NCBI GenBank assembly: GCA_902550485.1
Contig: CACCZQ010000007.1
Span: 1-35,175 of the forward strand
Source of the DNA: an uncultured Prochlorococcus sp.
GTDB lineage: Bacteria > Cyanobacteriota > Cyanobacteriia > PCC-6307 > Cyanobiaceae
Length of the DNA stretch: 35,175 nucleotides
Direction of reading: 5' to 3'
Shown: positions 10,610 to 18,649 of the stretch, one piece after another
Numbering within the stretch: the first letter of the stretch is position 1
How the letters are laid out: each line of letters starts with the position of its first letter
Program-made: the position numbers and the translations under genes
The notes under the pieces: generated by a model
Databases searched by the model: none
The model's input: the letters and a program-made list of their open reading frames with translations, nothing else
What the model was told of the DNA's origin: nothing

Positions 10610-10706
10610 TAGTAAGGTTTAATGCCTAATCTATTGTTATTTTTAATATTGAAAAGGAGAGTATTCATAAATGCTTTTTTAAATATTCAAACTTCTTAAT
10701 TAATCA

Positions 10707-11774
10707 ATGACGACATCATCAAATAATTCAGCTTTAGAAAGGACATCAGATTTACATGTTGTTGAAACACGTCCATTAATACCTCCAAGCAGATTACATA
10801 ATGATATACCTTTAGACTACGCCTCCGCTAATACAGTATCTAAAACAAGAAGATCGATACAAAATATTTTGCATCATAATGATCAGAAGCTTTTAGTCAT
10901 TGTTGGTCCATGTTCAATTCATGATCTTGAGGCAGCAAAAGAATATTCAAAATATATTCAAAACTTTCGAGAAATTTATAAAGATAAATTAGAAATAATC
11001 ATGAGAGTATATTTTGAAAAGCCAAGAACAACTATTGGCTGGAAGGGATTGATAAATGATCCTCATCTAGATGATTCATATGATATCAATACTGGCTTAA
11101 GAAGGGCAAGAAGTTTGCTTTCATATCTAGCAACTCGTGGAATTCCTTCTGCTACAGAATTACTAGATCCAATTGTTCCTCAATATATTGCCGATTTAAT
11201 AAGTTGGACAGCGATAGGCGCTCGGACTACAGAAAGTCAAACTCATAGGGAAATGGCATCAGGGTTATCTATGCCAATTGGCTTTAAAAATGGAACGGAT
11301 GGTTCTTTTACAACTGCTATAAATGCAATGCAGTCAGCTTCAAAATCGCATCATTTCCTAGGTGTCAATGAAAATGGAATGGCTTCTATTGTTAATACCA
11401 CAGGAAATCCAGATGGACATATAGTTTTAAGGGGCGGGTCAAAAGGTCCAAATTTCGGAAGTGAACACGTTAAAAGAATTTCATCTGAATTACAGCAATG
11501 TAATCTTCCACATAAAGTGATGATTGATTGTAGTCATGGTAATTCCAATAAAGACTTCCGAAAACAGTCTGAAGTGCTAAAAAATGTAGCTTCTCAAATT
11601 AGCAATGGTGAAAAAAATATTTTAGGAGTTATGCTTGAAAGTCATTTGAAGGAGGGAAATCAAAAACTTTTAAAAAAAGAGGATCTCCAGTTTGGCAGAA
11701 GCATTACAGATGCATGCATAGATATAGAAACAACAAAAGAATTACTAGCTATTTTATACAATTCACTTAGCTAG
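10707..11774 (+). CDS. aroG: 3-deoxy-7-phosphoheptulonate (DAHP) synthase, class I AroG/AroF type
   Basis: This enzyme condenses phosphoenolpyruvate with erythrose-4-phosphate, the first committed step of aromatic amino-acid synthesis. Class I motifs are present: LLVIVGPCSIHD near residue 68, KPRTTIGWKGLINDP near residue 109, LRGGSKGPNFG near residue 240, and MIDCSHGNSNKD near residue 272, the last two containing substrate and metal ligands. The length of 355 matches the E. coli AroF/AroG/AroH group. Which aromatic amino acid inhibits it cannot be told by eye, so the G in the symbol is a family label. The start is ATG 10707. The 3' end overlaps the convergent kinase-like gene by 8 bp. Confidence 0.95.
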   Translation: MTTSSNNSALERTSDLHVVETRPLIPPSRLHNDIPLDYASANTVSKTRRSIQNILHHNDQKLLVIVGPCSIHDLEAAKEYSKYIQNFREIYKDKLEIIMRVYFEKPRTTIGWKGLINDPHLDDSYDINTGLRRARSLLSYLATRGIPSATELLDPIVPQYIADLISWTAIGARTTESQTHREMASGLSMPIGFKNGTDGSFTTAINAMQSASKSHHFLGVNENGMASIVNTTGNPDGHIVLRGGSKGPNFGSEHVKRISSELQQCNLPHKVMIDCSHGNSNKDFRKQSEVLKNVASQISNGEKNILGVMLESHLKEGNQKLLKKEDLQFGRSITDACIDIETTKELLAILYNSLS

Positions 11775-12408
11775 TTATAAAAAAATTAAAAATTAATGCT
11801 GAAGAAATTGGAACAATGAAATTATCTATACCTAAAACACTAAATTGTTCCAGGAAAGTCGCCAGAAAAGCTATCGTAAAATAATTTAAATTTAAACTAT
11901 TTTGTTGGGCGTATCCTGTTGAGGAAACTACTATCAAACTTGTTAAAAACATTGTCATAGTGCCAAATAAAGATTTTTTTTGTTTAAAAAAAATCCAACT
12001 CTTTGAGTTAATGCTTTTTCCTATTAACCCAGCTAATCCATCCCCAAAAGTCATTATGAAAAATCCAGTAATTAATGCATATGGATCTTTATCCCAGAAC
12101 AGATAAATCAAAATAAATAAACTTAGACAATAAAATAATGTTCCAAAACTCTTTCTCTCAACATCCTCAATTGTTGGGAATAATTTATAGGTGTAATTGA
12201 TGAAAACCATTAATGTAACAATTCCTGTAAAAATTAGAGCAGAGTTTTGATTAATTTTTAAAAATTGAGCAATTGGTATTAATGGTCCTATTCCAATATG
12301 TATTATTTTTCTGACGACTTCTCTGCTATCTTCATTATATTTTTTGAAAACTATTGATATTAGAAAAATTGAAAATAAATATAATAAAATTGCAGTAAAT
12401 TTTATCAA
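11767..12408 (-). CDS. Phytol/dolichol kinase-like integral membrane protein (VTE5/SEC59 family)
   Basis: This 213-residue protein is almost entirely hydrophobic, with about six or seven membrane segments. It carries motifs of the CTP-dependent polyprenol kinase/CDP-alcohol family: REVVRKIIHIGIG (about residues 29-41), FGDGLAGLIGK (about 120-130) and KKSLFGTMTMF shortly after. The late segment FLEQFSVLGIDNFIVPISSA matches the conserved C-terminal Glu and DN-hxVP pattern of VTE5-like proteins. In cyanobacteria and plastids such enzymes phosphorylate phytol released from chlorophyll for reuse in tocopherol or chlorophyll. Phytol as substrate is inference, and dolichol- or diacylglycerol-type substrates remain possible. 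It lies 5 bp downstream of the sigma-factor gene on the same strand, so a shared transcript is likely. Confidence 0.75.
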   Translation of the reverse strand: MIKFTAILLYLFSIFLISIVFKKYNEDSREVVRKIIHIGIGPLIPIAQFLKINQNSALIFTGIVTLMVFINYTYKLFPTIEDVERKSFGTLFYCLSLFILIYLFWDKDPYALITGFFIMTFGDGLAGLIGKSINSKSWIFFKQKKSLFGTMTMFLTSLIVVSSTGYAQQNSLNLNYFTIAFLATFLEQFSVLGIDNFIVPISSALIFNFFITS

Positions 12409-12413
12409 TTTAG

Positions 12414-13433
12414 TTAAGCAGCTTTTTGATGAGTTGTCATTACTCTAAGTTTTAATATTGCTTTAGCTTCTAGCTGCCTTACTCTTTCTCGTGAAACATT
12501 TATTTGTCTTCCTATTTCTGCGAGTGTTAATGGTTCTTCACCATCTAGGCCAAATCTGAGCTTCATAATTTTTTGTTCTCTTTCATTTAATTGAGAAAGC
12601 CAAGTTCCTAAATGCTCTTTTTGAATAGTTCTATCCATACCTTCCATAGGCTCTTCACAGTTTGGATCAGGTATGAGTTCACCAAGAGTACTTCTATCTT
12701 CTTCGCCTCTTGCGTGAGCATCTAGGGAAGCGCAAGGAGCACTTTGCGAAATTAAATCTTCTAAATCTTTTTGATCAATTCCCATTTCAGTTGCCATTTC
12801 CAATCTGGTAGGTTGTCTACCAAATTTATGTGATAATTCTCTAGAGACTCTTCTCATTTTGGATAGTTTTTCACTTATGTGAATAGGCAAACGAATTGTT
12901 CTTGCACTGTTATCAATAGCTCTTGTCATTCCTTGCCTAATCCACCAGTAAGCATAAGTTGAGAATTTATATCCCATAGCAGGATCAAATTTATCTACTG
13001 CTCTTTCAAGGCCAATAGCTCCTTCCTGGACAAGGTCTAATAATTCAAGCCCTTGATTTTGGTATTTTTTTGCAACTGAGACAACTAGTCTTAGATTAGC
13101 TGCCATCATTCTATCTCTAGATCTTTTGCCAATTTTAATTTGATAAAGATTGCGTCGCGTTCTATCAGTTTCAGGAATTTGTAGCAACTTTTTCATGTTC
13201 TGAACATGATGAGCTAACTCTATTTCCTCTGCTGGAGTCAAAAGAGGCACTCTACCAATGCTACTTAAGTAATGGCCAATAGAATCTGAAGCTAGTCTTC
13301 CAGATTTTTTTTGGCTTTGTTTTGTAGTAAGACTGGATTTTGATTTGCGAGACTTGCCCGCAGTGTTTGGTAATCTTGGCTCATCAAAATTTTTATCTGA
13401 AGAGCTTTTTACAGATTCCAGAGGGATCCCCAT
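12414..13433 (-). CDS. Group 2 RNA polymerase sigma-70 family factor (RpoD-like)
   Basis: This alternative sigma factor directs RNA polymerase to promoters. After a basic Ser-rich N terminus it has region 1.2 (DSIGHYLSSIGRVPLLTPAEE), regions 2.1-2.4 (LRLVVSVAKKYQNQGLELLDL, then KFSTYAYWWIRQGMTRAI), region 3, and region 4.2 with the helix-turn-helix LTLAEIGRQINVSRERVRQLE. At 339 residues it lacks the long region 1.1 and acidic insert of the primary factor, which marks it as group 2. I chose ATG 13433. A GTG at 13436 directly before it is also in frame. Both are served by a consensus AGGAGG. About 200 bp of A/T-rich sequence (13434-13635) lies upstream, one of the longest non-coding stretches here, and should hold its promoter. 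Confidence 0.94.
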   Translation of the reverse strand: MGIPLESVKSSSDKNFDEPRLPNTAGKSRKSKSSLTTKQSQKKSGRLASDSIGHYLSSIGRVPLLTPAEEIELAHHVQNMKKLLQIPETDRTRRNLYQIKIGKRSRDRMMAANLRLVVSVAKKYQNQGLELLDLVQEGAIGLERAVDKFDPAMGYKFSTYAYWWIRQGMTRAIDNSARTIRLPIHISEKLSKMRRVSRELSHKFGRQPTRLEMATEMGIDQKDLEDLISQSAPCASLDAHARGEEDRSTLGELIPDPNCEEPMEGMDRTIQKEHLGTWLSQLNEREQKIMKLRFGLDGEEPLTLAEIGRQINVSRERVRQLEAKAILKLRVMTTHQKAA

Positions 13434-13441
13434 CACCCTGG

Positions 13442-13447
13442 CCTCCT
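13442..13447 (-). promoter_or_regulatory. Consensus Shine-Dalgarno AGGAGG of the sigma-factor gene
   Basis: On the minus strand AGGAGG lies 8 nt before the ATG at 13433 and 5 nt before the in-frame GTG at 13436. Most genes in this window have no recognisable Shine-Dalgarno, so this perfect match stands out. It supports this start region but does not by itself choose between GTG and ATG. Confidence 0.75.
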
Positions 13448-13635
13448 AAATAATGGATTTTTTAAAAAGCTAGCACTGAAATTGAAATAAAAACTACTTT
13501 TACGTTGAAATTTTAAAGACAAAAAATTTTTTTTTTATGCTTATTTCTTGAAATCCATTGATATGAAATGATTTTATAAAAATTAAAAAAAATTTAAAAT
13601 ATTAAGTATTTTTTTAAATGTTGTAAAAATCAATA

Positions 13636-15720
13636 TTAATTTTGTTTTTCTATGAGATCAATTTGTGAGCGATTATCCGATGAATCTAATTTATATTTTG
13701 CATAAGAACCATCTTCCTTCATTATCCAAGAAAAGTAATTATCTTTAATGTAGGTTTGCAAAAGAGATTTTAGTTGAGATTTTAATTCAGAATCTTCTAT
13801 TGGAGTAATAGCTTCTATCCTTCTGTCAAGGTTTCTTCTCATCCAATCTGCACTCCCAATAAAAACTTCATTATCATCGTCATTATAAAACCAAAAAATT
13901 CTTGAGTGTTCAAGAAAATGGCCAATAATGCTTATAACTTTAATATTCTCACTTAAATTTTTTCTTTGGGGATACAAGCAACAAATACCTCTTATGATAA
14001 GGCTAATTTTTACACCTGAGTCTGAAGCTAAATAAAGAAGTCTAATTATTTCTGGGTCTACTAAAGAATTCATTTTTGCAATTATTTCGGCTTTTTTACC
14101 TTCCTCTGCATTTTTAATTTCTCTCCGTATCAGAAATATAAATTTCTCTCTCATCGATGAGGGAGAAACTAATAACTTTTGATAACTTTTTTGTTTAGAA
14201 AAACCTGATAAGTAATTAAATAACTCAAGCAAATCTGATGCAATATCAGGATCAGTTGAGAGTAATCCTAAATCTGTGTAAAACTGCGAAGTATTAGAGT
14301 TATAATTTCCCGTTCCAATATGGAAATAATTCCTTAATCTTCCTTTTTCTTTTCTTACTATTAAAGCTATTTTTGTATGTGTTTTAAATCCTATGATTCC
14401 ATATACAACATGAATTCCAGCTTGTTCAAGTTGTTTTGCCCATTGAATATTATTGTCTTCATCAAATCTTGCTTTTAGTTCAACAAGAGTCATTACTTCT
14501 TTCCCATTCTCTGCAGCTCTCATTAAAGCTGCAATGATAGGTGAATCCTTGGAAACTCGATATAAAGTAATTTTTATAGCCATTACAAGTGGATCATCAG
14601 CTGCTTTGTTTATAAATTCTTCAACTGAAGTTTTAAATAAGTCGTATGGGTGATGAAGCAGAATATTTTTTTTTCTAAGTATATGAAAAATAGAATTGAG
14701 GTTTTTGTTTGAAGGTAAATCTAAATTTTTTAATTTCGGGTGAGTTTTCCCAATTAGTAGATTTTCTTTTAAATCATCTCTATTTATTTTTGTAAGCTGA
14801 TTTAAATCGTCAAGGCCTAAAAAACTTTTGCAAGGGTAAATATATTCTTTTTGTATTGAGATACTTTCAATGAGTAATTTCAGAATATTTTCTGGCATAT
14901 CAGATTCAACTTCTAATCTAACTACGTCTCCACCTAATCTTCTCTTTTGCAAACTTTGTTCAACTGCTAAAAGAAGATCATCAGCTTCAAGTTCTTTTAA
15001 TTCTAAATCTGCATCCCTTGTCACTCTAAAAAAAGAGTAATTAATACATTCCATTCCATTAAATAAAGTATTTATATTATTCCCAACTAAATCTTCAACA
15101 CTTATGAAAAAATATGTACTTTCATCACCATGTTGCATAATTTCATTGGGAATTTGTATAAATCTATTGATATTTTTTGTTGGTATTTTTACTCTTACAA
15201 ACTGATTTTTAGAATCTTCTCCATCACTTATTAGAGCTGCCAAATTTAGACTTAAATTACTAATAAAAGGAAATGGATGTGCTGGATCAACAACTAATGG
15301 AGTTAATAAAGGGAAAATAGATGAAGTAAAGTAGTTATTGCACCAATTTCTTTGATTTTCACTTAAGTCCTTATATTTTTTTAAAATTATACCTTGTTCT
15401 TTTAGTTCATTATTTAATACATTATTTAAATAGTTTTCTTGTAGGTTAGTTAATTTTTTTACTTCTTTATTTATTTTTGTTAATTGCTCTTTAGGGGTAA
15501 GTCCGTCAATACTTTTTTTTGTAATACCTGCTTCAACTTGAGCTTTTAATGAAGCTACTCTTACCATAAAAAATTCATCGAGATTATTACTAAAAATTGA
15601 ACAAAATTTTACTTTATCTAGGATTTTGTACCCCTTTTCCATGCCAGTTAGGAGTACTCTTTTGTTGAATTCAATCCAACTTAATTCTCTATTAATAAAA
15701 ACATCAGCCTGGCTTTTCAT
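13636..15720 (-). CDS. ppk: Polyphosphate kinase 1
   Basis: PPK1 reversibly moves the terminal phosphate of ATP onto polyphosphate chains, a phosphate and energy store relevant to phosphate-poor oceans. At 694 residues it has full length. The N terminus FINRELSWIEFNKRVL and FSNNLDEFFMVRVASLK are hallmarks, as is PLLTPLVVDPAHPFPFISN. The phosphorylated histidine is H448 in FKTHTKIALIVRKE, with HIGTGNYN following. The second catalytic histidine is H605 in FLEHSRIFWF, next to DWMRRNLDRRIE near the C terminus. Its ATG overlaps the TAA of the upstream MFS gene as TAATG, which suggests translational coupling. No Pho-box could be assigned by eye. Confidence 0.97.
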   Translation of the reverse strand: MKSQADVFINRELSWIEFNKRVLLTGMEKGYKILDKVKFCSIFSNNLDEFFMVRVASLKAQVEAGITKKSIDGLTPKEQLTKINKEVKKLTNLQENYLNNVLNNELKEQGIILKKYKDLSENQRNWCNNYFTSSIFPLLTPLVVDPAHPFPFISNLSLNLAALISDGEDSKNQFVRVKIPTKNINRFIQIPNEIMQHGDESTYFFISVEDLVGNNINTLFNGMECINYSFFRVTRDADLELKELEADDLLLAVEQSLQKRRLGGDVVRLEVESDMPENILKLLIESISIQKEYIYPCKSFLGLDDLNQLTKINRDDLKENLLIGKTHPKLKNLDLPSNKNLNSIFHILRKKNILLHHPYDLFKTSVEEFINKAADDPLVMAIKITLYRVSKDSPIIAALMRAAENGKEVMTLVELKARFDEDNNIQWAKQLEQAGIHVVYGIIGFKTHTKIALIVRKEKGRLRNYFHIGTGNYNSNTSQFYTDLGLLSTDPDIASDLLELFNYLSGFSKQKSYQKLLVSPSSMREKFIFLIRREIKNAEEGKKAEIIAKMNSLVDPEIIRLLYLASDSGVKISLIIRGICCLYPQRKNLSENIKVISIIGHFLEHSRIFWFYNDDDNEVFIGSADWMRRNLDRRIEAITPIEDSELKSQLKSLLQTYIKDNYFSWIMKEDGSYAKYKLDSSDNRSQIDLIEKQN

Positions 15721-17003
15721 TAAAATAATTTTGATTTTTGATTGTTAAAAGAATTATTACTTTTACCCTCTGCAATAAGGTATATCATGAAAAGTAAGAT
15801 AACGGAACCAGCTATAAAAGGTGATTTAGGACCAAAACTATCATAAACCCTTCCTGCCATTGCAATTCCTAAAACTCCTCCAAGACTCTGTAGACCTTGA
15901 AGATTACTTAAAATTGATCCTTGTTTATCAACGTCTAATTTCTTTGATATAAGTGCTCTTAAGGTGGGCGTAATTAACCCTGCCCCAACGGCTAAAAATG
16001 AAACAGCTGAATAAATATTAATTGTCGCATTTTCTTTTGGAGCAGTTATTAAGAGAGCACATGCAACAAGAATGAAGCCTGATCCGATAAGTGTTAATCG
16101 CATTTCGCCAAATTGCTTTACCAGAGGCCCAATTAGTCCTCCCTGAACTATAATCGCAATGATTCCTACTACAACAAGAGTTCCGCTTGATGCTTTGGTC
16201 GTCCAGTTTAAAGATTCTTGGAGGAAAAATATAAGGATATTAGTCAATCCAGTAAAAGCAATAAAGTAAATAAAAAAAGCTAATGATAATTTTTTAATCT
16301 TTTCTTCTTTGAAAACTGTAAATAGAGCTTTTAAAGGGTTTTTTAAAGCAGTTTTTGATTCATTTATTCCACTATTAGGCTTGGTTTCTGGTAAGTAAAA
16401 AAATACAAGGAGAAAATTTATTATTGGAATGATTGAGGCTATCAAAACTGGAATAATAAAATTATTATTTGTATTTCTTGCAAAAATTACAACAAAAATA
16501 TTACCTAAGAAAAAACTTAAACCAAAAGCTACACCAATAAGACCAAATGTTTTTGCTCTTTTTTCAGGGCTTGAAATATCTGCAAGAATTGTTGTTGCAG
16601 TAGCTGCAGTCCCCCCACTTAAACCGTCAATAAGTCTCGCTAAAAATAATAAAAATAACGGGATAGTGGCTATTGAATTTGACCAATTAAAAAGAACTGT
16701 AAAAGATAATATTGATATTCCTACTACTGAACCAGTAATACAAAAAAGAGTGACAGGTCTTCTTCCATATCTATCACTCATAAGTCCTATAAAAGGAGAA
16801 GCTGTAAATTGAGCTAATTGGTAAGTGCAGGATAATAAACCATATGTACTTGCTTTAGAGTCAAAAAGTAAAACAAAAGAGGGTAATATGGGTAAAAGTA
16901 TACTTTCACTTAAACGATCATTTAAAAGAGTGATAAACGCACTAAAGAGAGTGATTTTTTTATTCGGCTTTAATAAACTTTCTTTCACAATATTTACCTT
17001 CAT
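15720..17003 (-). CDS. Major facilitator superfamily transporter (drug/metabolite exporter type)
   Basis: This is a 427-residue membrane protein with about twelve predicted transmembrane segments in two halves split by a basic cytoplasmic stretch (roughly residues 210-240). Motif A of the MFS, GLMSDRYGRRPVT, sits between segments 2 and 3 (about residues 78-90), and a partial copy lies in the second half (GPLVKQFGEMR). LIDGLSGGTAATATTILAD in segments 4-5 and the loop SSPEKRAKTFGLIG resemble TetA/DHA1-type proton antiporters. The substrate cannot be inferred. The gene feeds straight into ppk through TAATG, and its start is only 30 bp from the divergent cobA start. That linkage hints at co-expression with polyphosphate metabolism, which is inference. 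Confidence 0.87.
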   Translation of the reverse strand: MKVNIVKESLLKPNKKITLFSAFITLLNDRLSESILLPILPSFVLLFDSKASTYGLLSCTYQLAQFTASPFIGLMSDRYGRRPVTLFCITGSVVGISILSFTVLFNWSNSIATIPLFLLFLARLIDGLSGGTAATATTILADISSPEKRAKTFGLIGVAFGLSFFLGNIFVVIFARNTNNNFIIPVLIASIIPIINFLLVFFYLPETKPNSGINESKTALKNPLKALFTVFKEEKIKKLSLAFFIYFIAFTGLTNILIFFLQESLNWTTKASSGTLVVVGIIAIIVQGGLIGPLVKQFGEMRLTLIGSGFILVACALLITAPKENATINIYSAVSFLAVGAGLITPTLRALISKKLDVDKQGSILSNLQGLQSLGGVLGIAMAGRVYDSFGPKSPFIAGSVILLFMIYLIAEGKSNNSFNNQKSKLF

Positions 17004-17033
17004 TGCGATTAACTTTTACTACCATACTTGTTA

Positions 17034-17849
17034 ATGGAGATTATTGTGCCCGGGATTGTTTATTTAGTTGGAGCAGGTCCTGGTGACCCTGAGCTTTTGA
17101 CTCTTAAAGCTTTACGCCTAATTAAAAATTGTGATGCATTAGTTCATGATGCTTTAATCCCGGATGAAATAACAAAAGAGGCAGGAAAAAATACTGAAAT
17201 TTTCCATGTAGGCAAAAGAGCCGGGAAGTGTTCTGTACCTCAGGCTGAAACTAATGATCTTATTTTGAAATTAGCAAAAGAAGGTAAAAATGTTGTAAGG
17301 CTTAAAGGGGGAGATCCATTCGTTTTTTCTAGAGGTGGTGAAGAGGTATCGATTTTAGAAAAAAATGGAATTTCAGTTGAAATCGTTCCTGGTATTACTT
17401 CTGGGATAGCTGCGCCCACATATTTTGGTATTCCACTAACCCATAGAGATGCTGCAAGTTCCGTAACTTTTGTCACTGGACATGAGCGTGTAGATAAGGA
17501 AAAAAAGACAGTGAACTGGAGACATTTAGCTAAATCATCAGATAGCTTAGTAATTTTTATGGGTATAAAAAATATTGAATTTATTGTACAGGAATTAATT
17601 TTAGGCGGCTTATGTAAGGATACAAAATGCGCTGTAATCCAAGAAGCTACTTTGAAAAATCAAAAATGTTTTATAGAGAAATTAGATAATCTCCCAGATA
17701 AAATCAAAGATAAAGAATTTTTAGCTCCATCAATTATCATTATTGGAAAAATTGTTGAATTTAAGGTTAATAACAATATAACTAAAGTGTCTGATGTCTA
17801 TTTACCAGATATTAATAAAGTTCAACTATATAATAAATCCCAAAAATAA
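17034..17849 (+). CDS. cobA: Uroporphyrinogen-III C-methyltransferase (SUMT)
   Basis: SUMT uses two S-adenosylmethionines to convert uroporphyrinogen III to precorrin-2, the branch from haem and chlorophyll to sirohaem and cobalamin. The signature GIVYLVGAGPGDPELLTLKA opens the protein, VRLKGGDPFVFSRGGEE lies near residue 85, and PGITSGIAAPTYFGIPLTHR near residue 120. I chose ATG 17034 (271 residues). A TTG at 17028 and a GTG at 17046 are also in frame, and the GTG lies just before GIVYLVG. No Shine-Dalgarno is visible. The divergent MFS gene starts 30 bp away, so the promoter must overlap coding sequence. The 3' end overlaps pabC by 28 bp, tail to tail. Confidence 0.95.
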   Translation: MEIIVPGIVYLVGAGPGDPELLTLKALRLIKNCDALVHDALIPDEITKEAGKNTEIFHVGKRAGKCSVPQAETNDLILKLAKEGKNVVRLKGGDPFVFSRGGEEVSILEKNGISVEIVPGITSGIAAPTYFGIPLTHRDAASSVTFVTGHERVDKEKKTVNWRHLAKSSDSLVIFMGIKNIEFIVQELILGGLCKDTKCAVIQEATLKNQKCFIEKLDNLPDKIKDKEFLAPSIIIIGKIVEFKVNNNITKVSDVYLPDINKVQLYNKSQK

Positions 17850-18649
17850 ATTGGATCGAATTTAGGTTTAAGTTTTAAATCATTAACTTGATTAATTTGT
17901 CTGCAAGATAAGCTATTAATTGCAACTATTATGTCATCATTTTGAAATTCTGGAGGAATTAATTCTTCTTTTGCAATTTTCAATTTTAAAGCTTTAGAAA
18001 TCATAATCCCCTCTAAACAGCCGCTCTCTTTTCTAGGAGTTATCCATTGATTCTTTCTTTTAATTAGAAGATTAAATGTACTTCCGCAACAAAGTTCTCC
18101 TGAAGTATTTAAAAGTAATGAATCATCAAATGATTTTTCATTAGCTTCTGTCAAAACTTGTATTGCCTGATTATATGAAAATGTTTTGCATTTACTTATA
18201 AGACTGAATTCATTTATTTTTTCTGTTTGACTAATGCAAACGCTTATTGGATTAAAATTTGGTTTGATTCTATAGAACTCAAGCCATATATTATCCAAAT
18301 CTTTTGTCTCAGAAGTGCTATCAATTGTTAGTGTTCGACCTTTATTATTTCCTCGACTATAGTTTATTCTTACTGAAGCAAATTGATCGTTTTTAAGCGA
18401 TAACTTTCTAATCCCATCGTGAATAAGTTGTCTCAAAGTTAATTTATTTATTTTGAGATTAATATTTAAAATCTTGCTACTTTTTTCTAACCTTTTCAGA
18501 TGTTCATCAAAAAGAATAGGTTTGTTTTCTTTTATCAAAATGGTCTCAAATATACCATCAGCAAATTTTAATCCTCTATTATTAGCAGCAATAAATATTT
18601 TATCAATATCCAACCATTGATCCTTGTGCCAGCCTAATGTTTTAATCAT
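17822..18649 (-). CDS. pabC: Aminodeoxychorismate lyase-like class IV PLP enzyme
   Basis: Class IV PLP-fold proteins include aminodeoxychorismate lyase (PabC), which makes p-aminobenzoate for folate, and branched-chain or D-amino-acid aminotransferases. The 275-residue protein has NRGLKFADGIFET (about 24-36), typical of the fold, and K155 in KCKTFSYNQA is the likely PLP lysine. Position directly after pabB, with a 4-bp overlap, is the main reason to call it PabC. One feature is odd. The glutamate expected five residues before the conserved Asn (N193 in GSTFN) is C188, and that glutamate normally contacts the PLP ring nitrogen. Catalysis may be altered or the alignment locally shifted. An aminotransferase role is the alternative. 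Confidence 0.78.
   Translation of the reverse strand: MIKTLGWHKDQWLDIDKIFIAANNRGLKFADGIFETILIKENKPILFDEHLKRLEKSSKILNINLKINKLTLRQLIHDGIRKLSLKNDQFASVRINYSRGNNKGRTLTIDSTSETKDLDNIWLEFYRIKPNFNPISVCISQTEKINEFSLISKCKTFSYNQAIQVLTEANEKSFDDSLLLNTSGELCCGSTFNLLIKRKNQWITPRKESGCLEGIMISKALKLKIAKEELIPPEFQNDDIIVAINSLSCRQINQVNDLKLKPKFDPIYFWDLLYS

Noticed and set aside
16429..16812. 127-codon plus-strand open frame inside the MFS gene
   Set aside because: It is antisense to membrane segments. The composition follows from reverse-complemented hydrophobic codons, and the MFS motifs are clear on the other strand.
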